Positions 8,470 through 17,908 of a DNA stretch of 36,262 nucleotides are shown piece by piece. Location of the stretch: contig CAOKNG010000009.1 of NCBI GenBank assembly GCA_948470025.1, forward strand, positions 1-36,262, read 5' to 3'. The number at the start of each line of letters is the position of its first letter. Position 1 is the first letter of the stretch. The DNA comes from an uncultured Clostridium sp. GTDB lineage: Bacteria > Bacillota > Clostridia > TANB77 > CAG-508. Both the position numbers and the translations under genes were made by a program. The notes below the pieces were generated by a model that saw nothing but the letters and a program-made list of their open reading frames with translations, was not told where the DNA came from and searched no databases.

Positions 8470-9054
8470 ATGGTTGTGAAGAATCCTAAGTTTGAGGTGT
8501 CTGCGGTTAGTCCAAAACAGTACCCTACAAATGGTTTGCCTGAGATTGTGTTGGTTGGGAAATCGAATGTGGGAAAATCGTCGTTTATTAATTGTATGAT
8601 TAATCGTAAGGCTTTGGCAAGGACGAGTAGTGAACCTGGCAAAACGAGGCAGATTAATTTTTATAATATTGATGAGCAGTTTTATTTTGTGGATTTACCG
8701 GGATATGGTTATAGTAAGATGTCGAAGGTGGAGCAAGAGAAGGTTGGAAAGTTTACGGAGGAATATTTGGTAAAAAGAAATACCATTCGTATGATTATCT
8801 TTTTGGTGGATATTCGCCATAAGCCTACTAACAATGATTTGCACATGTATCATTATATTATGAGTTCGAATTTGCCATTTATGGTTCTTGCTAATAAAGC
8901 GGATAAAATTGCGGTTACGAAGGTGGATGACTATGTTAAGGATTTAAAAAAGGAATTTGGCATATCGTTTAGTATTCTTCTTCCCTTTTCTTCGGAAAGA
9001 AAGATTTATCGTGATACGGTTTGGGAAGAAATTGAGAAAATAATACACCAATAA
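8470..9054 (+). CDS. engB: Ribosome-biogenesis GTPase EngB/YsxC
   Basis: This small GTPase takes part in assembly of the large ribosomal subunit. The G1 motif GKSNVGKSSF is near residue 30, DLPGYGYSKM is the G3 region and ANKADK is G4; the TRQINFYN element is typical of EngB. Length is 194 residues, normal. It follows serS by 38 bases and has a GGTGAG ribosome binding site. All its glycines, including those of G1, are read in a single frame. Every CGG in the gene is out of frame. Confidence 0.93.
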   Translation: MVVKNPKFEVSAVSPKQYPTNGLPEIVLVGKSNVGKSSFINCMINRKALARTSSEPGKTRQINFYNIDEQFYFVDLPGYGYSKMSKVEQEKVGKFTEEYLVKRNTIRMIIFLVDIRHKPTNNDLHMYHYIMSSNLPFMVLANKADKIAVTKVDDYVKDLKKEFGISFSILLPFSSERKIYRDTVWEEIEKIIHQ

Positions 9055-9079
9055 AAATAGGTAGAAGGAGGTATCCATC

Positions 9080-9613
9080 ATGAAATTAACGGAAGATAGT
9101 GAGACTTTGGCAGAGAATAAGGTATTAATTTTATATATTTTAGATAAGTTAAATAAGCCTATTAGTAGTAATAGTTTGCTTACTCTTGTGCTAGGAGTAA
9201 AAGAATTGAATTATTTCTATTTTCAACAATTCTTGTCGGATTTATTGGATAGTCGATATATTATTGGATATACAAAAGAAGATACCACTATGTATAAAAT
9301 AACAGAGGCTGGCAAAAAAACCTTAGGTTTGACGGATGATTTGCTTCCTGGTATTATGAAATTACAAATTGATAATGCTTTAAAAAAAGAGGTTGATACG
9401 GTTCAAAATGAAAAACATGCTGTTTCTGAATTTATTCCTCAAAATGAGACGGAATTTGTTGTGAAATGTAAGCTTGTGCAAAATAATATGACGGTATTTG
9501 AATTAAGCCTCCATGCTCCTTCTCGTGAACAAGCAAAATGGATTGCTACGAAATGGGAAAAGGAACACGAAGAAATTTATCCGATTATTTTGGAAATGTT
9601 GACGAAGAAATAA
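9080..9613 (+). CDS. DUF4364 family protein
   Basis: A 177-residue protein with an N-terminal winged-helix-like region (NKVLILYILDKLNKPISSNS, YFYFQQFLSDLLDSRYI), a wing-like strand pair (YKITEAGKKTLGL) and a C-terminal alpha/beta part with a W-rich segment (QAKWIATKWEKEHEEIYP). This matches the clostridial DUF4364 family, which looks like a transcription regulator; its targets are unknown. The AGGAGG site 8 bases before ATG 9080 is strong. Eight CGG trinucleotides occur in or next to it and none is in frame. Confidence 0.8.
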   Translation: MKLTEDSETLAENKVLILYILDKLNKPISSNSLLTLVLGVKELNYFYFQQFLSDLLDSRYIIGYTKEDTTMYKITEAGKKTLGLTDDLLPGIMKLQIDNALKKEVDTVQNEKHAVSEFIPQNETEFVVKCKLVQNNMTVFELSLHAPSREQAKWIATKWEKEHEEIYPIILEMLTKK

Positions 9614-9623
9614 GTGTCGTGCT

Positions 9624-9749
9624 AGAAATCTGGTAATTGTTAATTTTAATTGCGCTCCATTCCTGCGCTGGTCGCATTCGCTCCCATTTGTTGGCTAACG
9701 CCAACTGCTCGTCGGTCGCTCCATTAAAATTAACAATTACCAGATTTCT
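9624..9749. repeat. 126-bp element with perfect 27-bp inverted ends
   Basis: The arms at 9624-9650 and 9723-9749 are perfect reverse complements (AGAAATCTGGTAATTGTTAA and onward). They flank a GC-richer 72-base core that holds a smaller hairpin, GTTGGC-TAAC-GCCAAC. It lies between the convergent DUF4364 and SpoU genes. It may terminate both transcripts or be a miniature mobile element; the core composition differs from the surroundings. Confidence 0.75.
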
Positions 9750-9760
9750 TTTGGATTTTC

Positions 9761-10556
9761 TTACTCTTTACTTATTTTTCTTCGCACATATTCATATAGA
9801 ATCACACTGGTGGCGACTGAGGCGTTTAGGCTTTCGGTTTTTCCGTAGCATTGGGATTTTGGCGGTTTCATCTGCTAGGGCTAGTACTTCTTTTGAAATA
9901 CCGTTTGCTTCGTTGCCGATGACTAGGGCTTTTTTGTGGTAGTCGATGTCGTAGATGTTTTGGTTGGTTTCTAGGGAGGTTGCTAGAATTTTAAATTTGT
10001 GTTTTTTTAGTTCTTTTAGGGTTTTTACAATATTCGTTGATACAATGACATTTACTCTAAAAATGGCTCCCATGGTTGACCTTACTACTTTGGGGTTGTA
10101 GGCATCTGCTGTTTTTTCGGAAAGAATGATTTGTGTTAGTCCTACACTATCGATAGTTCTTAGGATAGTTCCTAAGTTACCTGGGTCTTGTATGCCATCT
10201 AATACAACAATCATATCTTCATTATAATTAATGTTTTCTTCTTTGTTTTCTTTGTTGACAACGGCTAACATTCCTTGTGGATTGCTTACCTCTGTAATTG
10301 CCTCAAATACTTTTTCGGCTACATAGATACAATTGTATTTGGCAATTTCATATAATAGTTTTGGTTCGATACTACCGTTTTCCACACAATCTTCGCATAC
10401 AACAATGGTATCAATATTGGCTTTTTCTGTTACTGCTTCTTTGATTAGCTTTATGCCTTCAATTAAATATTTATGTTCTTGTTCACGGTATTTTTTATCT
10501 TTTAATTTGCGAATTTTTTTGATGACTTCATTGTCTTTACTTGTTATAACTTGCAT
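9761..10556 (-). CDS. SpoU/TrmH-family RNA 2'-O-methyltransferase, read through one CGGA +1 shift
   Basis: SpoU enzymes methylate ribose 2'-OH of rRNA or tRNA using S-adenosylmethionine bound in a C-terminal knot. The N-terminal substrate-binding domain ends near residue 100. Motif 1 is LDGIQDPGNLGTILRT and motif 2 is ALVIGNEANGIS. Motif 3 is split: CTA-CGGA-AAA at 9845 joins KIPML to KTESLNASVATSVILYE, giving PMLGKTESLN. Without the shift the knot motif is replaced by an arginine- and lysine-rich tail (RKNRKPKRLSRHQC). Total is 264 residues. It belongs to the RlmB/YsgA-like group, but the target nucleotide cannot be deduced. The stop at 9761 is 12 bases from the inverted-repeat element. Confidence 0.9.
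9842..9845 (-). other. CGGA +1 recoding site in the SpoU gene
   Basis: The reading is ATG-CTA-CGGA-AAA-ACC, within SpoU motif 3 (PMLGKTESLNAS). Frames 2 and 1 (mod 3) join here. Confidence 0.9.
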
Positions 10557-10650
10557 ATTTTCTCCTCTTTTTATCTTTTCTCTATATTGTAACCTATTTT
10601 TTATTTTTTAGCCAAATTGTTGCTAATTGCTGGACGTACTATGTACGCTC

Positions 10651-13600
10651 CTATAACTCTTGTATTGTTTTTAAAAATTCTTTTACTTTTTTTACAATAA
10701 CTTTATCACTATTTTGTGGAACTTTATACGTGATATATGGTTCTTTTCCTGGTGAAAATCGAATTTCATTTCGATATTTCTTAATTAATCCATCGGTTAC
10801 TTCCATTTTGAAATTGTCCACATCAAAGTGAAATACAATACTTTCTCGTCTTTGTGCAATTTTTACAACATAGGCTTTCTTACACAACTCTTTAATTCTG
10901 GCAATTTCTAATAAATTGTTTACTTCTTCTGGCACCTGTCCGGTAGCGGTCTATCATTTCATCGGTTACATTGCTTAGATCCTCTTCGGTTCTTGCAAGA
11001 GCAATCTCTTGGTAAACTTCAATTTTTTGGCTACTATTTTCAATGTATTCGTCTGGAATGTAGCTTGAAACGTCTAAATCAATTTGTACATCGATTTCTT
11101 CTTTTACTTCCACTCCCTGTATTTCTTTAATGACTTCATCTAATAGCTTACAATAAGTATCATACCCTACTTGGTCCATATGTCCATGTTGAATTTCTCC
11201 GTAACAGACTTCCTGCTCCACGAATTTCTAAATCTCGCATGGCAATTTTAAACCCAGAACCAAATTCTGTAAATTCTTTGATTGCTTTTAAGCGTTTATC
11301 GGCAACTTCACTTAATAACTTGTCTGGTTTATAGGTAATATAGGCATAGCTTTGGATATTACTCCTTCCTACTCTTCCACGAATTTGGTACAATTGTGCA
11401 AGACCTAATCGGTCTGCATTTTCTACAATAATGGTATTAGCATTTGGGATATCGATTCCAGATTCTAATATGGTGGTACACACTAATACATCTACTTTTT
11501 TGGCGATAAAATCCATCATGATATCTTCTAGTTCTCGTCCTGTCATTTTTCCATGGGCAAAAGCAACATGCGCTTCTGGTACCAAATTTGCAATTTGCCT
11601 TGCTTTTGTGTCTATGTTTTCTACATTATTGAATAAGTAGAAAACTTGCCCTTTTCGTTCTAATTCCTTTGTAATGGCTTCTTTTACTACTTCTTCATCG
11701 TATTCTAATACATACGTTTGTACTGGTCTTCTGTCTTGTGGCGGTTCGTAAATGACTGACATATCTCTTACCCCTACAATCGACATATGCAGGGTTCTTG
11801 GGATTGGGGTTGCTGTCATGGTTAGTACATCCACATTGGTTTTTAATGCTTTTATTTTTTCTTTATCTTTTACGCCAAAACGATGCTCTTCATCTATAAT
11901 TAATAATCCTAAATCTTTGAATTCTACATCTTTACTTAAAATTCGGTGAGTTCCAATGACAACATCTACTTCCCCTAATTTTAATTTTTTGATGACTTGG
12001 TCTTGTTCTTTTTTGGTACGGAAACGGTTTAATAATTCTACTTTAATGGCAAAGGCTTCCATGCGTTCTTTAAAACTTTCGTATTGTTGGTTTGCTAGCA
12101 CCGTAGTTGGTACTAGGTAAGCAACCTGTTTTTGGTCCATACATGCTTTAAAAGCTGCACGAATAGCAACTTCGGTTTTGCCATACCCTACATCTCCGCA
12201 AAGAAGTCTATCCATTGGCTTATCTTGTTCCATATCTTTTTTTACTTCGGCAATACAACGTAGTTGGTCATCGGTTTCTACATAAGGAAAGCTATCTTCA
12301 AATTGCGTTTGCCAAGGAGTATCTTTTTCAAAGGCAAACCCTTTTGCCTTTTGACGTTTGGCATATAATTCGATTAATTCTTTTGCTACTTCTCGTAAGT
12401 TATTTTTTACTTTTGATTTGGTATTGTTCCATTCTTTACTACCTAATCGGTTTAGTTTTAATTCTTTTTCGCCTGCTCCAATGTATTTTCGAATGTTATC
12501 TAGTTGATTGGTTGGAATGTATAATACGTCGTCATCACGATATTTGATTTTTATATAGTCTTTGGTAATGTTGTCTGCTTTTATGGTATTTACTCCAATG
12601 AATTGACCAATTCCATGGGTTTTATGAACCACATAGTCTCCTTGTTTTAAATCGGCAAATACTACTTTTTCTCCTTCTGAAAATGCAGTATGTGGCTTTC
12701 TTCTTTTGGTATCACTATTTAGTAATTCTTTACTACTAATTATGATTAGATGTAGGTCATAATCTTCAAACCCTGCCTCTAGTAAACCTGGTGTTACAAC
12801 TACCATTTTCTTTGGTAAGGTGTGATTTAAGCTATCTAGGTATTTGTGAGGGATTTCTTTTTCGAGTAGTAGTAGTGATAGCTTTCTACTCGTTTCTTCA
12901 CTTCCCCCTAGCACAATGACGGTTTTTTCTTCATTGATTGCTTTTTCAATATCTTCTAGAAATACTTCCATACTACTTTTGTAATAATTCACTTCTCTTG
13001 CTAAAAAACGAATTTCATTTTGCTTCGCAAGCCCTGTTTCTTTGCTGGTTATTCCTACATCTTGTTTTTCTAAATAAACCGTTTTTCTAGTCGCTATTTT
13101 TTCTTGTATGGTATCATAATCCATCAAATTTAAAATTGCTTCTGGAATCATTTTTTCCTTTTCGATTAGCATATTTTGAATATTGTGATTATCTTCTAAA
13201 ATATTTTTCGCTCTTGCCTTCATTTTGCTGATTTCGTCAATCAAAATGATGTAATCCTTTGGAATATAATCAAGTAGGCTTACTTGATTTTCATAAAAGC
13301 ACTGAAAATATTTATCCATTTTACTAATATAATCGCCATTTTCGATTTGCTCGATATCTTGTTTTACTTGTTCTGGGAAACGTTCTTCGTATTCTTCACG
13401 AATCTTTTCTACTACTTCATGAGTTGGTTTTTCTAATACAAATTCATGGGCAGGGTATATGGTAATTTCTTTACACATTTCGGTAGAGCGCTGGCTTGCA
13501 ATGTTAAAATAACGAATGGAATCCACTTCATCTCCCCAAAACTCAATACGAATTCCCTTTTTTTCATTTAAAGCAATATCTAAAATGCCACCACGTAAAC

Positions 13601-14117
13601 TAAATTGTCCTCTTCCTTCAATTAGGTCATAACGTACATAGCCTAAATGAACCAAATTCTCTTTAATTTGGTCTAATGAATAGGTTTTTCCTACTTGAAA
13701 CCTCATTTGGTACTGATACAACTTATCCTTTTCCATCATTCCTTGCATTAAAGCTTCTATGGTGGTAACGATTACTTCTACTTTATTTTGTTGTAATTTG
13801 TTTAGTGCCTCGATTCTCTCATATGGTAATTCCTTACTATCCACTACATAATCATAAGTAACAATTTCTTTTTTAGGAAGAAATACCACTTTGTCTGTAA
13901 AAAATTCTAAATTCTTTACCATATTTCTTGCCTGTATTTCGTTATAGGTGATGATACAAATTTTATTTCTTAAGTTTTCATTGGTTGCATGTGCAAAATA
14001 ACATTTCATAACATCAGTAAGCCCAGTTAGCATAACTGGACTTTTTTTCGTTTTTATCTCTTTTAAAAAGCTATTAAATTTTTCCGAATTCGATAGCATT
14101 TTTGTAAGTTCATTCAT
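10651..14117 (-). CDS. mfd: Transcription-repair coupling factor Mfd, read through two CGGA +1 shifts
   Basis: Mfd is an ATP-driven translocase that removes stalled RNA polymerase and recruits UvrA. The UvrB-like N-terminus is followed by the polymerase-interaction domain (GDYVVHKTHGIGQFIG) near residue 490. Next come Walker A (CGDVGYGKTEVAIRAAF), the DEEH box (IIDEEHRFG), TATPIPRTL and RIGRVGRS-type motifs. The frame changes at 11201 (TTA-CGGA-GAA), where glycine gives IRGAGSLLGEIQHGHMDQVG, and at 10942 (TAC-CGGA-CAG), giving MIDRYGQVPEEV. These are codons 973 and 1059. The full protein has 1154 residues, as expected for Mfd; without recoding the whole C-terminal domain is lost. No other CGG in 3.4 kb is in frame. 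It starts at ATG 14117. Confidence 0.95.
10939..10942 (-). other. CGGA +1 recoding site (second) in mfd
   Basis: The reading is TAC-CGGA-CAG, giving DRYGQVPEEV. Frames 1 and 0 (mod 3) join here. Confidence 0.9.
11198..11201 (-). other. CGGA +1 recoding site (first) in mfd
   Basis: The reading is TTA-CGGA-GAA, giving GAGSLLGEIQHGHMD, one of the best conserved stretches of Mfd. Frames 2 and 1 (mod 3) join here. Confidence 0.92.
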
Positions 14118-14250
14118 GTGTGCTCTTTCTCCTTCGATTTTGATATGGTTTATTATACACTATTTTTTTGGATTTTAGAAGAGAAAATCAAAATGTAATT
14201 TCAAAATTGTAATAAATTTATATTCTATTTTTCTTTTATTTTTTCCAAAT

Positions 14251-14279
14251 TTGACTTTTCCTTTGTTTTCGCGTATGAT
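14251..14279 (+). promoter_or_regulatory. Promoter of mscL
   Basis: TTGACT (14251-14256), a 17-base spacer and TATGAT (14274-14279) lie 30 bases before the mscL start. Confidence 0.75.
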
Positions 14280-14308
14280 AATGAAAATAAGAAAAGGAGA
14301 TAAGATGT

Positions 14309-14830
14309 ATGTGGAAAGAGTTTAAAGAATTTGCTACAAAAGGAAATGTGATTGATTTGGCAATTGGTGTGATTATTGGTGGCGGTTTTCAGTCAATTGT
14401 GTCCTCTCTTGTAAATGATGTCATTATGCCTGTCGTTTCTATTTTTACTGGAAAAATTGATTTTAATGATATGATGATTACGATTGGTGGAGCTTCTATT
14501 AAGTATGGGTCATTTATTACCAATACAATTAACTTCTTTTTAATGGCATTTTGTGTTTTCTTGATTGTACGATATGTGAATAAGATTAATAAAACATTGG
14601 AAGAAAAGTCAAAAGAGTTTAATCAAAAATTAGAAAAAGAAAGTAAATTTTTTAAGCATAAAAAAAAGAAAAAACAACAAAAGGTAGAAGTTTCAGTTCC
14701 TACTACAAAAGTTTGTCCTTTTTGTTTATCTGAAATTAATATAAAAGCTTCAAGATGTCCTCATTGTACTTCTGTTTTTGAGGAACCTCATGAGGAAATT
14801 ACTTACGAGCAATTGGAAATTAAAGAATAA
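14309..14830 (+). CDS. mscL: Large-conductance mechanosensitive channel with C-terminal zinc ribbon
   Basis: MscL opens under high membrane tension to release solutes. The first transmembrane helix carries the typical [29 protein letters not shown]. The second helix is [21 protein letters not shown] lysine-rich cytoplasmic helix follows, then CPFC and CPHC pairs 12 residues apart (residues about 139-156), forming a zinc ribbon not found in the E. coli channel. Length is 173 residues against about 135 for the core family. ATG at 14309 has AGGAGA 8 bases upstream; the ATG at 14305 is out of frame. The gene is read in one frame; its single CGG is out of frame. Confidence 0.93.
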   Translation: MWKEFKEFATKGNVIDLAIGVIIGGGFQSIVSSLVNDVIMPVVSIFTGKIDFNDMMITIGGASIKYGSFITNTINFFLMAFCVFLIVRYVNKINKTLEEKSKEFNQKLEKESKFFKHKKKKKQQKVEVSVPTTKVCPFCLSEINIKASRCPHCTSVFEEPHEEITYEQLEIKE

Positions 14831-14837
14831 GTTAAGC

Positions 14838-14904
14838 TCTACAGGAGGGTAGTGTGGTATCCCAAGTTTTAGATATTCCACCCAAAAAGTACCCTCCTAC
14901 ATTT
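14838..14904 (+). terminator. Imperfect hairpin after mscL
   Basis: CAGGAGGGTA and TACCCTCCTA flank about 45 bases that hold a partly paired inner stem. T-rich sequence follows. It is likely the mscL terminator. Confidence 0.5.
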
Positions 14905-14923
14905 TCCTATTGCATCCTAATTA

Positions 14924-14959
14924 GCATTTTCGGTATTGATTAATCAATACCGAAAATGC
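14924..14959. repeat. Perfect 36-bp palindrome over the fic stop codon
   Basis: GCATTTTCGGTATTGATT is followed directly by its exact reverse complement. The fic stop codon (14942-14940) sits at the centre. It may end transcription from either side, although the T-run is weak. Confidence 0.7.
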
Positions 14960-15590
14960 AGTTTTTGTATAGAAATTCTTCTATTGGTTTTGCATTGTTT
15001 GTATTGTATAATTCAGTTAATTTTTCATGAAATTCATTTAAATTTTTATCTTTTATGGTTAACACACCTTTTCCATTCTGAATTAGAATTTTGTTCGCAA
15101 GAATTAGGCTTGTTCTTTTATTTCCATCCCAAAATAACTGTCCTCTCATTCCATAAAGCATATAGGAAATGGCTCTTTTAGTAACTTCTGGTATGCTAAT
15201 TATTTCTTGAATTTGCTTTTCTACTTCTTCTTCCTTAGGAATTTCTGGTACATAGTTTGTTCCTGATATTCCTACTTTTCCTGTACGAAGTACTCCCCAT
15301 TCTAAAGATTCATTTCTTGCTACATAAGAATTAATTTTACAGGTATAATCTAAATTGAACTCATCGGTTACATGGTCAATCATAAACTTCCATGCATCAC
15401 GAAGATTTAAAATACAATTAATATCATCTAGACTAACACTTGGTACATTTACTCCTTGTAGAATGGTTTGTGTTTGTGGAAATGTTACATTACATCCTTC
15501 TATTCTAGCATTACTATATATATTATCAACAATTAGCCTTTTGGCTAAAAACACATTTTCTTCTAAGGTTAAATTATATTGATCTTTCAT
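14940..15590 (-). CDS. Fic-domain protein with altered catalytic motif
   Basis: Fic proteins usually transfer AMP or another phosphate-containing group to target proteins. Here an N-terminal SNARIEG fits the (S/T)xxxE(G/N) inhibitory motif, and the core QLFWDGNKRTSLI matches HPFxxGN(G/K)R. The position of the catalytic histidine is glutamine, so ordinary AMP transfer is doubtful. The rest of the fold (ITLEENVFLAKRLIVDNIYSN-type start, helix VTKRAISYMLYGM) fits. The start at ATG 15590 has GGAGGGG 6-8 bases upstream; an upstream ATG at 15605 overlaps that site. Length is 216 residues. No in-frame CGG is present. No antitoxin neighbour is seen; rpsT is divergent. Confidence 0.8.
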   Translation of the reverse strand: MKDQYNLTLEENVFLAKRLIVDNIYSNARIEGCNVTFPQTQTILQGVNVPSVSLDDINCILNLRDAWKFMIDHVTDEFNLDYTCKINSYVARNESLEWGVLRTGKVGISGTNYVPEIPKEEEVEKQIQEIISIPEVTKRAISYMLYGMRGQLFWDGNKRTSLILANKILIQNGKGVLTIKDKNLNEFHEKLTELYNTNNAKPIEEFLYKNCIFGID

Positions 15591-15647
15591 TTTCCACCCC
15601 TCCATATTCTAAATTATACCAAAATTAAAATATTTTGTCACTATCTC

Positions 15648-15676
15648 TTGCACATTTGTACATTCTATGATAGAAT
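15648..15676 (+). promoter_or_regulatory. Promoter of rpsT
   Basis: TTGCAC (15648-15653), a 17-base spacer and TAGAAT (15671-15676) precede the ribosomal protein gene. Confidence 0.7.
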
Positions 15677-15722
15677 ATTATGCGTTATAGTTTATTTTAT
15701 CATTTGAGGGAGGTGCAAACAC

Positions 15723-15989
15723 ATGCCAAACATTAAATCAGCAATAAAAAGAGTAAGTGTGATTGAAAAGAAAACGTTAAGAAATAGTATGATTAAATCT
15801 GGTTATAGAACTGCCGTTAGAAAGTTTGAAGAAGCAGTAGAAGCAAAAGATGTAGAAAATGCGAAAACATTATTCGTTGAAGCTAGCAAAAAAATCGATA
15901 TGGCTTGTTCAAAAGGTGTTATTGTAAAAAATACGGCTGCTAGAAAAAAATCTAGATTAGCAAAGAAATTAAATGCAGTAAAAGCATAA
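15723..15989 (+). CDS. rpsT: 30S ribosomal protein S20
   Basis: S20 binds 16S rRNA early in 30S assembly. The sequence [11 protein letters not shown], the central [14 protein letters not shown] helix and the basic [17 protein letters not shown] end are diagnostic. Length is 88 residues, normal. A GGGAGG site precedes the ATG. It has its own promoter and a terminator directly downstream, so it is monocistronic. Its single CGG (15934) is out of frame. Confidence 0.97.
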   Translation: MPNIKSAIKRVSVIEKKTLRNSMIKSGYRTAVRKFEEAVEAKDVENAKTLFVEASKKIDMACSKGVIVKNTAARKKSRLAKKLNAVKA

Positions 15990-15994
15990 GAAAG

Positions 15995-16017
15995 TCTTCC
16001 AAAAGGAAGATTTTTTT
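15995..16017 (+). terminator. Intrinsic terminator of rpsT
   Basis: TCTTCC, an AAAA loop, GGAAGA and seven T follow the stop codon by six bases. Confidence 0.88.
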
Positions 16018-16115
16018 ATGCCTTTTTTCTATTAGCTTCCATGAATTACCTTTGCTTTTCGTTCCTTTTCATGTTACCATTATATTATAAGTGTATTGAT
16101 TAGGAGGAAATTGTT

Positions 16116-16364
16116 ATGTTTAAACTATTAGCCAATAAATTACATTCCATGGAGGACAAAGTAAAAAAAGTATTACATAGTGGTTTCATTTTTTCTTTTA
16201 TTGTATGTTTGATTAGTACAGGCTTGCTAATCTCCTATGAACTAACTGCCAACCTAGACCTATACTACATCGGTCTATCCGTTTTTCGTTTAAGCCTATT
16301 CTTTGGAGTTGAATTTTTCATTTGTGCCATTGCCATTGACACCATAAAAAAGCAAATTTGTTAA
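16116..16364 (+). CDS. Small membrane protein of unknown function
   Basis: An 82-residue protein with a charged N-terminus (NKLHSMEDKVKKVLHS) and two hydrophobic segments, GFIFSFIVCLISTGLLISY and YIGLSVFRLSLFFGVEFFICAIAI. It probably spans the membrane twice. AGGAGG lies 8 bases before the ATG, and a strong terminator follows, both signs of a real gene. The family was not recognised. In some Clostridia a similar small membrane protein lies next to rpsT. Confidence 0.7.
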   Translation: MFKLLANKLHSMEDKVKKVLHSGFIFSFIVCLISTGLLISYELTANLDLYYIGLSVFRLSLFFGVEFFICAIAIDTIKKQIC

Positions 16365-16372
16365 CATTAGCA

Positions 16373-16406
16373 AACGCCATCAGCACTGTGCCGATGGCGT
16401 TTTTCT
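16373..16406 (+). terminator. Intrinsic terminator
   Basis: AACGCCATC and GATGGCGTT form a stem around an 11-base loop, followed by a T-rich run. It ends the small membrane protein transcript and faces the convergent gatB. Confidence 0.85.
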
Positions 16407-16416
16407 TTTTACCCTT

Positions 16417-17862
16417 TTAGCTCTTTGTGATTTCCTCTACAAACATTTTGTTTAACATTTGTGGGTTTGCTTTTCCTTTGGTTTGTTTCATGGCTTGCCC
16501 TACTAAGAACCCAATTGCTCTTTCTTTTCCTGCTTTGTAGTCTACTACTGATTGTGGATTGGCTTGTAGTATTTGTAGGACTACTTCGCGGATGGCTCCT
16601 TCGTCTGATATTTGTATCCATCCTTTTTCTTCTATGATTTTACTTGGGTTATTTGGGTTTTCGAATAATTCTTCTACTACTTTTTTGGCGATAGCACTAC
16701 TGATGGTGCCTTTTTCAATTAGGCTTATTAATTCGGCTAGGTGTTCTTCTGTAAATGGAATTTGGTTTGGTTCTAGTTCTTTTTCGTTTAAGATTCTTGA
16801 GATGTCTGATAATATCCAATTTGCTGTGATTTTTGCGTTTTTACAAATGGCGGTCGTTTTTTCAAATAGGTTTGATAAGTATTTTGATGCAGTTAATAGG
16901 TTTGCATCTCTTTGGGATAGTCCAAATTCTTGTAAATATCGCTCTTTTCTGGATTCTGGTAGTTCTGGTAATGTTTTTTTGATGTTTTCGATGTATTCAT
17001 CGGATAAACGAATGGCTACTAAGTCTGGGTCTGGGAAATAGCGGTAGTCTTGTGCATCTTCTTTATCTCTCATAGAGAAGGTTTTTCCTGATACATCGTC
17101 CCAACGTAAAGTTTCTTGTTCAATGATTCCTCCGTCTTCGATAACATCGATTTGGCGGTCGATTTCGTATTCGATGGCTCTTGTAATGGAACGGAAGGAG
17201 TTCATGTTTTTCATTTCGGTACGGGTTCCTAGTTTGGTTTCTCCTTTTTTGCGAACCGAAACGTTAACATCGGCACGGAAGGAGCCTTCTTGCATTTTAC
17301 AATCCGATACTTCGATGTATTCTAAAATGGATTTTAGTTTCTTTAGGTAATGGTCTACATCACAGCTTGAACGAAGGTCTGGTTCGGATACGATTTCGAT
17401 TAGTGGGACACCTGCACGGTTTAAATCGACTAAGGTTCCTCCTCCGAATTCGTCATGGTTTAGTTTTCCTGCGTCTTCTTCTATATGGATTCTGGTAAGA
17501 CGAATGGTTTTCTTTTCTCCGTTTTCGTCTTCTATTTCAATCCAACCTTTTTTGCAAAGTGGTTTATCAAATTGTGAAATTTGATAGGATTTTGGTAGGT
17601 CTGGGTAAAAATAGTTTTTACGGTCATTTTTGCTATTTTGTTCAATTTCACAATTAGTTGCAAGTCCTGCACGTACAGCGTATTCTACTACTTTTTCGTT
17701 TAGGACTGGTAAGGTTCCTGGTAGTGCCATGCAGATTGGACAACAGTGGGTGTTTGGGGCTCCACCGAATTCGGTTGGGCAGGAACAGAATATTTTGGTT
17801 TTGGTGGATAGTTCGGCGTGGACTTCTAATCCGATTATAACTTCATAATTTTCTCTTGACAT
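16417..17862 (-). CDS. gatB: Aspartyl/glutamyl-tRNA amidotransferase subunit B
   Basis: GatB phosphorylates and, with GatA and GatC, amidates misacylated Glu-tRNA-Gln and/or Asp-tRNA-Asn. The N-terminal catalytic domain contains GLEVHAELSTKTKIFC, the zinc-type CSCP and CCPICMALPG cysteines, and RIHIEEDAGK. The C-terminal YqeY-like tail ends in GQAMKQTKGKANPQ. Length is 481 residues. The start at ATG 17862 follows AAGGAGG; a longer open frame to 17910 is unconserved. It is the last gene of the gatC-gatA-gatB operon, separated from gatA by an inverted-repeat element. About ten CGG occurrences in the coding strand are all out of frame. Confidence 0.96.
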   Translation of the reverse strand: MSRENYEVIIGLEVHAELSTKTKIFCSCPTEFGGAPNTHCCPICMALPGTLPVLNEKVVEYAVRAGLATNCEIEQNSKNDRKNYFYPDLPKSYQISQFDKPLCKKGWIEIEDENGEKKTIRLTRIHIEEDAGKLNHDEFGGGTLVDLNRAGVPLIEIVSEPDLRSSCDVDHYLKKLKSILEYIEVSDCKMQEGSFRADVNVSVRKKGETKLGTRTEMKNMNSFRSITRAIEYEIDRQIDVIEDGGIIEQETLRWDDVSGKTFSMRDKEDAQDYRYFPDPDLVAIRLSDEYIENIKKTLPELPESRKERYLQEFGLSQRDANLLTASKYLSNLFEKTTAICKNAKITANWILSDISRILNEKELEPNQIPFTEEHLAELISLIEKGTISSAIAKKVVEELFENPNNPSKIIEEKGWIQISDEGAIREVVLQILQANPQSVVDYKAGKERAIGFLVGQAMKQTKGKANPQMLNKMFVEEITKS

Positions 17863-17908
17863 CGATTTTCCTCCTTGTTTTTGTTTTTTCGTTTGGGTTT
17901 CCGCTTCC

